Positions 16,879 to 26,599 of a DNA stretch of 64,000 nucleotides are shown here, in pieces. A program made the position numbers and the translations under genes. The number at the start of each line of letters is the position of its first letter. Within the stretch, counting starts at the first letter, position 1. The notes beneath the pieces are model-generated. The model made no database searches and was not told the DNA's origin. It saw nothing but the letters and a program-made list of their open reading frames with translations. Source of the stretch: Leeia aquatica (GTDB lineage Bacteria > Pseudomonadota > Gammaproteobacteria > Burkholderiales > Leeiaceae); NCBI RefSeq assembly GCF_012641365.1, contig NZ_JABAIM010000002.1, positions 1-64,000 of the forward strand, in the 5' to 3' direction.

Positions 16879-17814
16879 TTAGAAGATGGAGTTCTCACAC
16901 AAGGTGGTAAACAGCTCCAGCGCCTGAGTCCCTGCCAGCGAGTTACCATTACTGTCCAGCCCGGGCGACCAGACGCAGACGGACAAGATGCCCGGCACCA
17001 CAGCCAGAATGCCCCCCCCCACCCCGCTTTTAGCTGGCAAGCCCACCCGGTAGGCAAAATCACCTGCGGCATCATAGGTGCCACAAGTCAGCAATACCGC
17101 ATTCAAGCGCTTGGCTTCACTGGTGGTCAGCAAGCGCTCCCCTGAGCCTGGTATCACTCCGCCATTCGCAAGAAACAGGCCTGCATGCGCCAGCTCGGAG
17201 CAGCTCATGGCAATGGCACACTGATGGCAATAGCTGCGCAGTACGGCATCTACCGGGGCGCGCAGGTTGCCAAACGCTTTCATGAAATTGGCCATTGCCG
17301 CATTGCGGAAGCTGGTGTCCAGCTCGGAGCGGGCCACCTCGGCATCCAGATTCAGGTCGGCGATACCGGTCAGGCGGCGCATGAACTGCAATACCGCCAC
17401 CTCCGCCTGGGCATGGTGCTGACACAGGATATCCGTCACCACCAGTGCCCCCGCGTTGACAAAGGGGTTACGCGGCTTGCCCTGCTCGTATTCCAGCTGT
17501 ACCAGCGAATTGAACGGATTGCCCGAAGGCTCCCGCCCAACGCGCTGCCAGACCGCGTCTCCCAGCAGCCGGAACGCCAGCGTGAGGCTAAACAGTTTGG
17601 AGATGCTCTGAATCGAAAAACGCTGCTCCGCTGCCCCCACACTGAAGCGCCTGCCGTCCAGCAGCTGAACTGCCATGCCGAATTGATCCACCGGCACGCT
17701 GGCCAGTGAAGGGATATAGTCGGCAACCCGCCCCTGCTTGCACAGTGGCGCAACCTGCTCGGCAATGGCGCTCAGGATTTGCGCATAATCTGGCTCGTGC
17801 ACGGCCACGCTCAT
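16879..17814 (-). CDS. glsA: Glutaminase
   Basis: A 311-residue serine-dependent glutaminase that converts glutamine to glutamate and ammonia. The SxxK active site is seen as SISK (in FSIQSISKLF). NPFVNAGA, SGVGGGI and the C-terminal GLDSNGNS are family hallmarks. I place the start at ATG 17814 (MSVAVHE); an in-frame TTG at 17823 is less likely. The gene is preceded by the alaS terminator only 15 bp upstream, and its 3' end faces the EAL-HDOD gene with a 9-bp gap. Confidence 0.93.
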   Translation of the reverse strand: MSVAVHEPDYAQILSAIAEQVAPLCKQGRVADYIPSLASVPVDQFGMAVQLLDGRRFSVGAAEQRFSIQSISKLFSLTLAFRLLGDAVWQRVGREPSGNPFNSLVQLEYEQGKPRNPFVNAGALVVTDILCQHHAQAEVAVLQFMRRLTGIADLNLDAEVARSELDTSFRNAAMANFMKAFGNLRAPVDAVLRSYCHQCAIAMSCSELAHAGLFLANGGVIPGSGERLLTTSEAKRLNAVLLTCGTYDAAGDFAYRVGLPAKSGVGGGILAVVPGILSVCVWSPGLDSNGNSLAGTQALELFTTLCENSIF

Positions 17815-17828
17815 CTCTCTCAAATAAA

Positions 17829-17859
17829 AATGCCACCACGTTAAACACGTGGTGGCATT
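17829..17859 (-). terminator. Intrinsic terminator of alaS, directly ahead of glsA
   Basis: A perfect 13-bp stem (17829-17841 with 17847-17859) with a 5-nt loop is followed on the minus strand by TTTTTATTT. It lies 25 bp after the alaS stop. Its T-tract runs up to the glsA translation start region. Confidence 0.85.
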
Positions 17860-17883
17860 CTCGCCATCCGTATGGGTACGGGT

Positions 17884-20517
17884 TTAGGCGAGCTTGGCAG
17901 CCACCCAGGCCGCTACACTGGCCAAGGCTTCCGGCAGCTTGTCCGGCTCACTGCCACCGGCACGGGCCATGTCCGGACGGCCACCACCCTTGCCACCGAC
18001 CTGCTGGGCGACATGATTGACCAGCTCACCGGCTTTCAGCTGCCCGGTCAGATCGTCGGACACCCCGGCAACCAGCGCAACCTGACCCCCTTCCCGGCTC
18101 CCCAGTACGATCACCGACTTGCCCAGCTTGGACTTCAGCTGATCCAGCAGGTTACGCAGGGTCGCCGCATCGGCCCCCTCCACTTCCACCGACAAGACCG
18201 GTACACCCGCAACCAGTACCGCCTGGCCTGCCAGATCACCCCCTTGCGCCGCCGCCAGCTTGTCTTTCAGGCGGCCCAATTCCTTTTCCAGCGCCTTCAT
18301 GCTGTCCTGCAGCTGGCCGATCCGTTGCGGCAGCTCTGCAGTCGGGCTGCGCAGCAGGGCTGCCGCATCCCGCAATTGCTGCTCCTGCTGCTGCACAAAC
18401 TTCAGCGCGCCTTCACCGGTCACCGCCTCCAGACGACGGATACCGGCCGCCACGCCCCCTTCGCTGACGATCTTGAAGAAGCCAATGTCTCCGGTACGGC
18501 TGACGTGGGTACCGCCGCACAATTCGGTGGAGAACTCGCCCATTTTCAGCACACGCACTTCGTCGCCGTACTTCTCGCCAAACAGGGCCATGGCACCCGT
18601 TTTCAGCGCGTCGTCAAACGACATCACGGTCGCGGTCACCGGATAGTTGGCGGCAATCACATGGTTGACCACCGCTTCAATGCGGACGATTTCGTCATCC
18701 GTCACCGCCTGGCCGTGGGCAAAGTCAAAACGGGTGCGCTCGTGGTTCACCAGCGAGCCCTTCTGCGCCACGTGGCTACCCAGCACCTCACGCAAGGCCG
18801 CGTGCAGCAAGTGGGTGGCCGAGTGGTTGCGGGTGGTCGCCAGACGGCGATGCAGGTCGATGGTGGCCTGCACTTCATCGCCCACTTTCAGGCTGCCCTG
18901 ACGCAGCCGGCCACGGTGACCGAACACGCTAGCCTGTACCTTCTGGGTATCCAGCACATCAAACAGGGCGCCGACACCGCCCAGCGTGGAAATTTCACCC
19001 AGATCACCGACCTGGCCACCGCTCTCGGCATAGAACGGGGTGTTGTCCAGCACCACCAGGCCTTCTTCACCGGCGTGCAACTCACTGACCGGCTCAGTAC
19101 CTTTATACAGCGCCAGTACGCGGGCATCGGCACTGCTCTTCACATAACCTTCAAAGCAGGTAGCTTCACCGTCATAATCCACTTGCCCGGCCACCTTGAA
19201 GGAAGAACCGGCACGGCCACGCTCGCGCTGTGCTTCCATCTCGCGCTCGAAACCGTCGAGATCCACTTCCACATTGCGCTCACGGCAGATGTCTGCCGTC
19301 ATGTCGATGGGGAAACCGTAGGTATCGTACAGTTTGAACACCACCTGGCCCGGCAAGGTACGCACCTCGCCTGCCAGCGCCTCTTCCAGCACCTGCATGC
19401 CATTTTCCAGCGTCTTGGCGAACTGCTCTTCTTCGGCCTTCAGGGCCGCCATCACGCGGGCTTCTGCCTCTTTCAGCTCGGGATAGGCATCACCCATTTC
19501 CCGCACCAGGTCCGGCACCAGTTTGTGGAAGAACAGGCCATGCTGGCCCAGCTTGTAGCCATGACGCACGGCACGGCGGATGATCCGGCGCAGCACATAG
19601 CCACGGCCTTCATTGCTGGGCAGCACGCCATCGGTAATCAGGAAGGCACAGGCACGAATGTGGTCAGCAATCACCTTCAGCGACGGCTCGGACTGGCTGT
19701 ATGGCAGACCGGTTTCCCGTGCAGCTGCTTTCAGCAGCGCCACAAACAGGTCGATTTCGTAGTTGGAGTGCACATGCTGCAAGACCGCCGACAAGCGCTC
19801 CAGCCCCATGCCGGTATCCACCGAAGGTTTCGGCAGCGGATGCAGGGTACCGCTTTCATCGCGGTTAAACTGCATGAACACGTTGTTCCAGATTTCAATG
19901 AAGCGGTCGCCATCTTCATCCGGGCTGCCGGGCGGGCCGCCAGCGATGGACGGACCGTGGTCATAGAAGATTTCGGTACACGGGCCGCAAGGGCCGGTAT
20001 CGCCCATGGTCCAGAAATTGTCCGACGCGTAAGGTGCCCCCTTGTTGTCACCGATACGGATGATACGGTCCACCGGAATGCCGACTTCCTTGTTCCAGAT
20101 GTCGAAGGCTTCGTCATCCGAGGCGTAGACCGTGACCAGCAGCTTCTCTTTTGGCAGTGCCAGCCACTGGCTGCCGGTGAGGAACTCCCAGGCGTAAGTG
20201 ATGGCATCACGCTTGAAGTAATCCCCAAACGAGAAATTGCCCAGCATCTCGAAAAAGGTGTGATGGCGGGCGGTATAGCCGACGTTTTCCAGATCGTTGT
20301 GCTTGCCACCGGCCCGCAGACAGCGCTGCGAGGTCACTGCGCGGGTGTAACTGCGCTTCTCATGGCCCAGGAAGCAATCCTTGAACTGCACCATGCCCGC
20401 CACGGTAAACATCAGGGTCGGGTCATTGCCCGGCACCAGCGGGCTGCTGGCCACCACCTGATGCTGCTTGCTTTCAAAGAACTGGAGGAACTTCTGTCGG
20501 ATTTCTGCGCTTTTCAT
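17884..20517 (-). CDS. alaS: Alanyl-tRNA synthetase
   Basis: An 877-residue class II synthetase, essentially the same length as E. coli AlaRS (876). It has the aminoacylation core at the N-terminus, the editing-domain zinc motifs HSATH and CGGTH, and the C-terminal C-Ala region ending in [10 protein letters not shown]. The start at 20517 (MKSAEIRQ) is the family start; the frame is open 20 codons further upstream with a TTG. No T-box-like leader is evident. It is the fourth gene of a minus-strand run from pmbA. Confidence 0.96.
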   Translation of the reverse strand: MKSAEIRQKFLQFFESKQHQVVASSPLVPGNDPTLMFTVAGMVQFKDCFLGHEKRSYTRAVTSQRCLRAGGKHNDLENVGYTARHHTFFEMLGNFSFGDYFKRDAITYAWEFLTGSQWLALPKEKLLVTVYASDDEAFDIWNKEVGIPVDRIIRIGDNKGAPYASDNFWTMGDTGPCGPCTEIFYDHGPSIAGGPPGSPDEDGDRFIEIWNNVFMQFNRDESGTLHPLPKPSVDTGMGLERLSAVLQHVHSNYEIDLFVALLKAAARETGLPYSQSEPSLKVIADHIRACAFLITDGVLPSNEGRGYVLRRIIRRAVRHGYKLGQHGLFFHKLVPDLVREMGDAYPELKEAEARVMAALKAEEEQFAKTLENGMQVLEEALAGEVRTLPGQVVFKLYDTYGFPIDMTADICRERNVEVDLDGFEREMEAQRERGRAGSSFKVAGQVDYDGEATCFEGYVKSSADARVLALYKGTEPVSELHAGEEGLVVLDNTPFYAESGGQVGDLGEISTLGGVGALFDVLDTQKVQASVFGHRGRLRQGSLKVGDEVQATIDLHRRLATTRNHSATHLLHAALREVLGSHVAQKGSLVNHERTRFDFAHGQAVTDDEIVRIEAVVNHVIAANYPVTATVMSFDDALKTGAMALFGEKYGDEVRVLKMGEFSTELCGGTHVSRTGDIGFFKIVSEGGVAAGIRRLEAVTGEGALKFVQQQEQQLRDAAALLRSPTAELPQRIGQLQDSMKALEKELGRLKDKLAAAQGGDLAGQAVLVAGVPVLSVEVEGADAATLRNLLDQLKSKLGKSVIVLGSREGGQVALVAGVSDDLTGQLKAGELVNHVAQQVGGKGGGRPDMARAGGSEPDKLPEALASVAAWVAAKLA

Positions 20518-20628
20518 GGATGGAGTCGGATTCCCGGCAACACTTACCGTAGGGTCTAAGATGGTCTGATTTTCCAATGAATCCGGCGCGCTGCCAAGCG
20601 ATGCAGCGCAGAAAAGCGGGCGGATCGC

Positions 20629-21270
20629 TCAATACGCGACGGGAATAGGGTCCAGACTGCGCCACAAGTACCAGGTGGCCACTGTCCGCCAGGGGCGCCA
20701 ACGCTCGGCGAAGGCATCCAGCTGTTTGAGTGGAAACGGATACGGCCAGCCATAATGCTGGGCCACCGCACGCTGCAGGCCGATATCGTCCAGCGGCAGC
20801 ACATCTTGCCGCAACAGATGGAAGATCAGGAACATTTCCGCAGTCCAGCGCCCGATGCCGCGCACATCGGTCAGCCGGGCGATCACCTCGGCGTCGCTGA
20901 GGTGATCAAACTGGTCCGACTCGATACGGCCATCGGAAAAATGGCGTGCCAGATCGGTCAGATACTCCACCTTGCGGGTGGAGAGCCCCACCTGTTTCAG
21001 TTCATCCGCAGGGGTCGCCAACACGTGTTCGGGTGTCAAAGGCTGCACCCGCTGGTTCAGCCGGCCCCAGATCTGCTCGGCAGCGCGCACCGAAATCTGC
21101 TGGCCGATAATGGAGTTGGCCAGTGTGACAAACGCATCACCGCCCCCCTGCAGACGCTCCGCCGGATACGCCTGCAGCAGCCCTGTCAGCGCCCGGTCCT
21201 GCTGCGCCAGCTGAGCGCAGGCCTCATCCCAGTAGGAGGGGGCTTGCTTCTGGCGCGGGGCAACGCTCAT
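20629..21270 (-). CDS. DNA-3-methyladenine glycosylase II (AlkA-type)
   Basis: A 213-residue helix-hairpin-helix base-excision glycosylase. The HhH element is LTDVRGIGRWTAEMFL and the catalytic aspartate lies in LPLDDIGLQ. It is the short AlkA form without the N-terminal TBP-like domain. It should remove alkylated purines from DNA. Its ATG overlaps the stop of the UPF0114 gene by 4 bp (ATGA), showing coupling. A second, unrelated alkyl-adenine glycosylase (tag) is at 26010. Confidence 0.9.
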   Translation of the reverse strand: MSVAPRQKQAPSYWDEACAQLAQQDRALTGLLQAYPAERLQGGGDAFVTLANSIIGQQISVRAAEQIWGRLNQRVQPLTPEHVLATPADELKQVGLSTRKVEYLTDLARHFSDGRIESDQFDHLSDAEVIARLTDVRGIGRWTAEMFLIFHLLRQDVLPLDDIGLQRAVAQHYGWPYPFPLKQLDAFAERWRPWRTVATWYLWRSLDPIPVAY

Positions 21271-21800
21271 TTGTGAGCGGCGGACAACTGGCTGTTCATC
21301 ATCATGCGATCGGCCACCGCAAGGCCAATCGCCGTCAGCAAGAAGATCAGGTGGATGGCGGCTTGCGCCACCAGTGTCTTGACATCCATCTGCGCAGCAT
21401 TGATGAAGCTGCGCAGCAGGTGAATACCGGAAATGCCGATCAGCGCCATGGCCAACTTGACCTTGAGCACCCCGGCATTCACATGCGACAGCCACTCCGG
21501 CACGTCAGGATGGTCGCCCAGGTCCAGCTTGGACACAAAGGTTTCATAGCCACCGATGATGACCATGATCAGCAGGTTGGAAATCATCACCACGTCGATC
21601 AGGCCCAGCACCACCAGCATGACCTGAATCTCGGACCACTCCTGCACATGCGCCAGCAGGTGCCACAGTTCCTTGCCAAAAAAATAGACGTAGACACACT
21701 GCGCCACAATCAAACCGATATACAGCGGTGCCTGCAGCCAGCGGCTCCAGAACACCAGCTTTTCCAGTTTGTGCTCAACGCGTGAACCCATGTCTGCCAT
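21267..21800 (-). CDS. UPF0114 (YqhA-type) inner-membrane protein
   Basis: A 177-residue protein with about four hydrophobic segments (near 20-40, 60-83, 113-130 and 143-162), matching the UPF0114/TIGR00645 family. The family has no established function. The ATG at 21800 has AGGAG seven bases upstream. It lies 53 bp after pmbA and overlaps the glycosylase gene by 4 bp. Confidence 0.85.
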   Translation of the reverse strand: MADMGSRVEHKLEKLVFWSRWLQAPLYIGLIVAQCVYVYFFGKELWHLLAHVQEWSEIQVMLVVLGLIDVVMISNLLIMVIIGGYETFVSKLDLGDHPDVPEWLSHVNAGVLKVKLAMALIGISGIHLLRSFINAAQMDVKTLVAQAAIHLIFLLTAIGLAVADRMMMNSQLSAAHK

Positions 21801-21853
21801 GCTTGACTCCTGTAATGCGTTTAACCGTTCTCATAGAGCGAGTGATGAATCGC

Positions 21854-23194
21854 TCAGTTCCCCGCCACTGTCATCTGTTCGATCAGGATCGAGCCCGTCT
21901 GCCGCGAGCTGCGATCCAGCACATCAGAGCCGACCGCCACGATCTGCTGGAACATGTCTTTCAGGTTACCAGCGATGGTGACTTCTTCCACCGCATGCAC
22001 GATCACCCCGTTTTCCACCCAGAAGCCAGCTGCACCGCGCGAATAGTCGCCGGTCACCGGGTTGACCCCCTGCCCCATCAGCTCGGTCACCAGCAGGCCC
22101 CGCCCCATTTGTTTTACCAGGGACTGCAAGTTACCCGCCGTCGATTTCAGCAGCAGATTATGGCTACCCCCGGCATTGCCGGTGCTCTGCATGCCCAGCT
22201 TGCGGGCGCTGTAGCTGCCGAGGAAGTAGCCATTCACCACCCCGTCACGCACCACTTCGCGCTCCTGCGTTGCCACCCCTTCATCATCAAAGGCGGTACT
22301 GGCCGGACCTTTCAGCAGCAAGGGCTGCTCGGACAGCTGGATAATGGGCGAGAACACCTGCTGCCCCATGCTGTTGAGCAGGAAGCTGGCCTCACGGTAC
22401 AGGCTGCCACCGCTCACCGCCTGCACGAAATGGCCGATCAGGCTGGCGGCAATCGGGGCTTCAAACAGCACCGGTACCTGGCAGGTATCAATCTTGCTGC
22501 CATTGAGCCGCCGCAGCGTACGCTCACCGCAGACGCGGCCAATGGTTTCCGCGCTGTCCATATCGGCCACGTCACGGCGGGAGTCGTACCAGTAATCCCG
22601 CTGCATCGCCTCGCCCTCGCTGGCGATCACGGCGCAGGACAGCGAGTGGCGGCTGGTCGGGAAACCGGCGAGGAAACCGTGGCTGTTACCATAGGCGAAG
22701 TGGCCAACCTGGGTCGACAGGCTGGCGCCTTCCGAGTTGGTGATGCGCCCATCCACCGCACGCGCGGCCGCTTCACAGCGTTGCGCCAGCGCAATGCTGT
22801 CTTCCACGCTGACATCCCACGGGTGGTACAGGTCGAGGTCCGGAAAGCGGGTCGCCAGGGTATCGGGCTCAGCCAGCCCGGCACAATCGTCCGACGCGGT
22901 ATAGCGGGCGATGTTGAGCGCGGCATCCACGGTGTCGCGCAATGCCTGCGGCGAGAAATCACCGGTGCTGGCATGGCCCTTGGCTTTGCCCAGATAGACG
23001 GTGAGGTTGAAGCCTTTGTCACGGTGGTATTCGATGGTTTCCGTTTCACCCAGGCGTACCGACACCGTATGGCCACACCCTTCCGATACCTCGGCTTCAG
23101 CCTGGCTCGCCCCTTTGCTGCGGGCGTAATCCAGGGCGTCGGTCACCACCTGCTTGAGTTGGTCGAGGGTCTGTGCAAACGGAGATGAAGCCAC
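21854..23194 (-). CDS. pmbA: Metalloprotease subunit PmbA/TldE
   Basis: The TldE/PmbA partner of TldD (446 residues). It matches E. coli PmbA along its length, including GNSHG, GDYSRGAAGFWVENG and TIAGNLKDMF. As in the family, the HExxH motif is absent, the metal being held by TldD. I prefer GTG at 23194 because AAGGAA lies just upstream; an ATG at 23221 would add nine residues. It is divergent from darP. Confidence 0.92.
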   Translation of the reverse strand: MASSPFAQTLDQLKQVVTDALDYARSKGASQAEAEVSEGCGHTVSVRLGETETIEYHRDKGFNLTVYLGKAKGHASTGDFSPQALRDTVDAALNIARYTASDDCAGLAEPDTLATRFPDLDLYHPWDVSVEDSIALAQRCEAAARAVDGRITNSEGASLSTQVGHFAYGNSHGFLAGFPTSRHSLSCAVIASEGEAMQRDYWYDSRRDVADMDSAETIGRVCGERTLRRLNGSKIDTCQVPVLFEAPIAASLIGHFVQAVSGGSLYREASFLLNSMGQQVFSPIIQLSEQPLLLKGPASTAFDDEGVATQEREVVRDGVVNGYFLGSYSARKLGMQSTGNAGGSHNLLLKSTAGNLQSLVKQMGRGLLVTELMGQGVNPVTGDYSRGAAGFWVENGVIVHAVEEVTIAGNLKDMFQQIVAVGSDVLDRSSRQTGSILIEQMTVAGN

Positions 23195-23264
23195 AGCGTA
23201 ATTCCTTGCAAGGCACAACATGGGAGAAAAGACCGCTCACCAACAGGCTGCGGACTGTCCGGGC

Positions 23265-23273
23265 TGGTATGAT
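23265..23273 (+). promoter_or_regulatory. Candidate extended -10 promoter of darP
   Basis: TGG followed by TATGAT (23268-23273) forms an extended -10 element 43 bp before the darP start. No good -35 is present, as is usual for extended -10 promoters. Confidence 0.35.
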
Positions 23274-23316
23274 AACAGCTTTGGCGGCGCCATCGCTGCC
23301 CCAGCAGGAAGCGGTA

Positions 23317-23868
23317 ATGATGAACCACGATGATGATGTGTATGACGACGATCGCCCCAGCAAGTCCCAGCGCAAGCGGGACATGCACCACATGCAGGAC
23401 CTGGGCGAAGCCCTGCTGAAGCTGCGCCCTGACCAATGGGCCAGCCTTGATCTGCCGGAGCGGCTGCAGGACGCGCTGCGCGAGGCCAAACGCCTGACCG
23501 CGCACGGCGCCATTCGCCGCCAGTTGCAGTTTATTGGCAAGCTGATGCGTGATGTCGAGCCTGAACCGATCCAGCGCTATCTGGATGCCTTGGGGAATGC
23601 CTCGGTCGAGCATACCGCCTGGTTGCACCGCATGGAGCGCTGGCGCGACCGTCTGCTGGAAGAGCACGATGCGCTCACCGAACTGGCCGAGCAGTATCCT
23701 GCAGCCGATTTGCAAGTGATGCGGCAACTGATCCGCAATGCCCACCGCGAGCGTGAGCAGAACAAGCCACCCAAGGCCTACCGCGAATTGTTTCAGCAGT
23801 TGAAACAACTGGAGCAAGAGCCGGGGATTCCACACCACGATGCAGCTGAGGAAGACGATGATGCCTGA
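23317..23868 (+). CDS. darP: Ribosome-maturation protein DarP (YjgA, DUF615)
   Basis: A 183-residue helical, highly charged protein of the DUF615/YjgA family. In E. coli it associates with late 50S ribosomal precursors. Family features include PSKSQRKRDMHHMQDLGE near the N-terminus and RELFQQLKQL near the C-terminus. The ATG at 23317 has AGGAA six bases upstream. Its last bases overlap the mogA start region. Confidence 0.92.
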   Translation: MMNHDDDVYDDDRPSKSQRKRDMHHMQDLGEALLKLRPDQWASLDLPERLQDALREAKRLTAHGAIRRQLQFIGKLMRDVEPEPIQRYLDALGNASVEHTAWLHRMERWRDRLLEEHDALTELAEQYPAADLQVMRQLIRNAHREREQNKPPKAYRELFQQLKQLEQEPGIPHHDAAEEDDDA

Positions 23869-24454
23869 GGTGCTGAAAATCGGACTGGTGTCGATCAGTG
23901 ACCGTGCCAGCCAGGGGGTGTATGAAGACAAGGGCATCCCGGCCCTGCGCGACTGGTTTGGTCGTGCCCTCGCCACGCCGTGGGAGATGGAAACCCGCCT
24001 GATCCCGGATGAACAGGCGATGATCGAGGCCGCCCTGTGCGAGCTGGTGGATGTGGCAGGCTGCCATCTGGTGTTGACCACCGGCGGTACCGGCCCGGCG
24101 CCGCGTGATGTCACCCCGGAGGCCACGCTGGCGGTGGCCGACCGGGTGATGCCCGGTTTTGGCGAGCAGATGCGGCAGATCAGCCTTGCATTTGTCCCCA
24201 CCGCCATCCTGTCGCGTCAGGTCGGGGTGATCCGCAAGCAATCCTTGATCCTCAACCTGCCGGGACAACCAAAAGCGATTGCGGAAACGCTGGAAGGCCT
24301 GAAAGATGCGGATGGTCAGGTCAAGGTGCCGGGCATCTTTGCGGCCGTCCCCTACTGCATCGACCTGATTGGCGGACCATGGGTAGACACCCATGCCGAG
24401 GTGGTCAAGGCGTTCCGCCCCAAGTCTGCCCAACGCCCGGCTTCCGCAGGTTAA
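23861..24454 (+). CDS. mogA: Molybdopterin adenylyltransferase
   Basis: A 197-residue MogA/MoaB-fold enzyme that adenylylates molybdopterin in molybdenum-cofactor synthesis. TTGGTGPAPRDVTPEA is the signature, and LPGQPKAIAE and PYCIDLIGG follow. The length fits E. coli MogA (195). GAGGA at 23848-23852 is spaced eight bases from ATG 23861; ATG 23858 is also possible. It overlaps darP by 8 bp. No other molybdenum-cofactor gene is in the window. Confidence 0.92.
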   Translation: MPEVLKIGLVSISDRASQGVYEDKGIPALRDWFGRALATPWEMETRLIPDEQAMIEAALCELVDVAGCHLVLTTGGTGPAPRDVTPEATLAVADRVMPGFGEQMRQISLAFVPTAILSRQVGVIRKQSLILNLPGQPKAIAETLEGLKDADGQVKVPGIFAAVPYCIDLIGGPWVDTHAEVVKAFRPKSAQRPASAG

Positions 24455-24458
24455 ACCT

Positions 24459-25091
24459 TTGCAGGACTTCCTCTGGCCGCCACTGGCGCTGCTCCTGCTA
24501 TGGCTGATCTGGGCCTTGCGACAGCGGCCGTGGCAAGACTGGCAGGACAATACCCTGCAGCATCTGGTGCTGGGCGGCTGTGTGCTGAGTGGCAGCTTGT
24601 GGATGCTGCAGGCGCATGCCAATGGCCCGCAACCTTTGCATCTGATTGGCGCAGCCCTGCTGGTGCAGATGGTCGGCCCGGCGCTGGCCAGCCTGATGCT
24701 GCTGCTGGTCTTGCTGGCCACCAGCAGCCTGCATGGCGTACCCCCAATCCAGTGGCCCTGGCTGGCCCTCAGCCTGGTGTTGCTGCCGGTGCTGCTGAGC
24801 TGGGGCTGGCACCGTCTGCTGCAGAAGGTGGCCCCACCCAACCTGTTTGTCTACCTGCTGGGTAGCGGTTTTGCCGGTGGAGCACTCAGCCACGCCGCCG
24901 CTGGCCTGGCTTTGCATGCCGGACTGGTGGAGTGGCCCGCCCAAGGGCTGCCGCCCTCTCTGCCCTTCTGGTGGCTGCTGTCCTGGGGTGAAGCTTTTGA
25001 AACCGGCTTTCTGCTAACCTTGATGGTGGTGTACCGCCCGCGCTGGGTACGCCTGTTTGATGACCGCCGCTATCTGCACCCGAGCACATGA
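24459..25091 (+). CDS. CbiM-like (ECF transporter permease-type) membrane protein
   Basis: A 210-residue integral membrane protein with five to six hydrophobic segments. NLFVYLLGSGFAGGALS and the end motif WGEAFETGFLLTLMVVYRPRW fit the stand-alone ECF/CbiM-like permeases of proteobacteria. The ATPase and T-component of an ECF transporter are not nearby, so substrate and partner are unknown. I place the start at TTG 24459, eight bases after AGG and four after the mogA stop. It overlaps the PhyH gene by 4 bp. Confidence 0.7.
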   Translation: MQDFLWPPLALLLLWLIWALRQRPWQDWQDNTLQHLVLGGCVLSGSLWMLQAHANGPQPLHLIGAALLVQMVGPALASLMLLLVLLATSSLHGVPPIQWPWLALSLVLLPVLLSWGWHRLLQKVAPPNLFVYLLGSGFAGGALSHAAAGLALHAGLVEWPAQGLPPSLPFWWLLSWGEAFETGFLLTLMVVYRPRWVRLFDDRRYLHPST

Positions 25092-25780
25092 TGCAGCTGG
25101 ATACTTTTGCCGAGCAGGGCTGGCAGATCGTGGCAGGGGGCTATCCCGCTGCCTTGCTCGATGCCTTGCAAGGCGAATTGGGCCAGTACACCCTGCAAGC
25201 GCATCAGGGCGGCGTGCGTGACCTGGAGCAACACCCGCTGATCCTGCAACTGGTCCGGCACCCTTGCACCCAGGTGTTGCTGCAGACCATGCTCAGTGAT
25301 CAGGCGCGGCTGGTGCGTGCGCTGTATTTCGACAAGTCCAGCGAGAACAACTGGCAAGTCAGCTGGCATCAGGACAAGACGGTCATGCTGGCGGCGCACA
25401 TCGAAATGCCGGGATGGGGGCCGTGGCGACCGCGTGACCACTGCTGGCACGTACAGGCTCCCCAGTCCATCCTCACGCGCATGCTCACCTTGCGCTTGCA
25501 TCTGGACGACGCCGATACCGATAATGGCTGCCTGCAGGTGCACAGTGGTTCACACCTGTGGGGGCTGCTGAGCCAGGCGGAGACCAGTGCACGACTTGCG
25601 CAATTGAGCCCCCTGCCGTGCCCGGCCAAACGGGGAGATCTCATGCTGATGCGCCCCTTGCTGCTGCATCGCTCCAGCAAATCACATTCTCCCCGCCCGC
25701 GTCGGGCCGTGCATCTGGAGTTTTGCGATGCACCGCTCCCCGCGCCCTTGCGCTGGGCGGCATTACCTGAACCCTGCTGA
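25088..25780 (+). CDS. Phytanoyl-CoA dioxygenase (PhyH) family protein
   Basis: A 230-residue Fe(II)/2-oxoglutarate-dependent oxygenase of the PhyH family. The iron triad is likely His and Asp in SWHQDK, with a distal His in LLLHRSSKS and the 2-oxoglutarate arginine in RRAVHLEF. The substrate is unknown. The start overlaps the upstream permease stop (ATGA), with a second ATG three bases on. Confidence 0.85.
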   Translation: MMQLDTFAEQGWQIVAGGYPAALLDALQGELGQYTLQAHQGGVRDLEQHPLILQLVRHPCTQVLLQTMLSDQARLVRALYFDKSSENNWQVSWHQDKTVMLAAHIEMPGWGPWRPRDHCWHVQAPQSILTRMLTLRLHLDDADTDNGCLQVHSGSHLWGLLSQAETSARLAQLSPLPCPAKRGDLMLMRPLLLHRSSKSHSPRPRRAVHLEFCDAPLPAPLRWAALPEPC

Positions 25781-25794
25781 CAGGAGGCTGTCTG

Positions 25795-25989
25795 TTGTCT
25801 ACCGGTAAAATCATCCTGATCTGGCTGGCCATTGGTGGCGTACTGTTTGCCCTGTTTACGGCATTCGGTCCTCACCGCGAGGTGGTCGGCAATGTACTTG
25901 TCGCACCCCTGGGTGGCTTCGTCGGCCTGTTTGCCGCCCTGCGCCTGTGGTGGGGGCGGCAACGTGACAAACGCAAGCGGGACCGCTAA
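25795..25989 (+). CDS. Small single-pass membrane protein
   Basis: A 64-residue protein with two adjacent hydrophobic stretches (about 6-23 and 34-50) and a strongly basic tail (RQRDKRKRDR) that would stay in the cytoplasm. The TTG start at 25795 is supported by a perfect AGGAGG about eight bases upstream. I do not recognise it. It sits 14 bp after the PhyH gene and 20 bp before tag, in the same operon-like run. Confidence 0.65.
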   Translation: MSTGKIILIWLAIGGVLFALFTAFGPHREVVGNVLVAPLGGFVGLFAALRLWWGRQRDKRKRDR

Positions 25990-26009
25990 GCCCGCACAGG
26001 AGACAACAC

Positions 26010-26576
26010 ATGCACCGCTGTGGATGGGCCAACCCGGCCAACCCTCTGTATCTGGCTTACCATGATGAAGAATGGGGTCGCCCGCAACACGACGATCAGC
26101 ACCTGTTCGAGATGCTGATTCTGGAAGGCGCACAAGCCGGGCTCTCCTGGGAAACCATCCTGAACAAGCGCGACAGCTACCGCGAAGCCTTTGACCAGTT
26201 CGACCCTGTCAAGGTCGCCCGCTATGATGAGCAGAAAATGGCCGAGCTGCTGGGCAACCCCGGCATCGTGCGCAACCGGCTCAAGGTGCAGTCAGCGGTG
26301 CGCAATGCCCAAGGCTTTCTGGAAATCCAGCGCGAGTTTGGCAGCTTCGATGCCTGGCTGTGGCGCTTTGTAGACGGCAAGCCCATCGTCAATCAGTGGT
26401 CAGACTATCGCCAGGCACCGGCCCGTACAGAACTCTCCGATCAATTATCCAAGGCACTGAGCCAGCGAGGCTTCAAGTTTGTCGGCTCCACCATCATGTA
26501 CGCCTATATGCAGGCTACCGGCATGGTGGATGACCATGAAACCGGCTGCCATTGTCGTACCCACCCGCGTAACTAG
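26010..26576 (+). CDS. tag: DNA-3-methyladenine glycosylase I
   Basis: A 188-residue Tag glycosylase that excises 3-methyladenine. The N-terminal RCGWAN, YHDEEWGRP, FEMLILEGAQAGLSW and the C-terminal TGMVDDHETGCHCR contain the Cys/His zinc ligands of the family. AGGAG lies about nine bases before the ATG. It begins a run of three plus-strand genes closing at the ghrA-like gene. Confidence 0.94.
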   Translation: MHRCGWANPANPLYLAYHDEEWGRPQHDDQHLFEMLILEGAQAGLSWETILNKRDSYREAFDQFDPVKVARYDEQKMAELLGNPGIVRNRLKVQSAVRNAQGFLEIQREFGSFDAWLWRFVDGKPIVNQWSDYRQAPARTELSDQLSKALSQRGFKFVGSTIMYAYMQATGMVDDHETGCHCRTHPRN

Positions 26577-26599
26577 TACCATCCCTGTTTGAGGATTGC

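Noticed and set aside
17872-20559. 895-codon open frame on the plus strand across the whole alaS gene
   Set aside because: It is an exact antisense shadow of alaS, rich in His, Arg and Gln, with no domain pattern. High GC and codon bias of the real gene explain the lack of stops.
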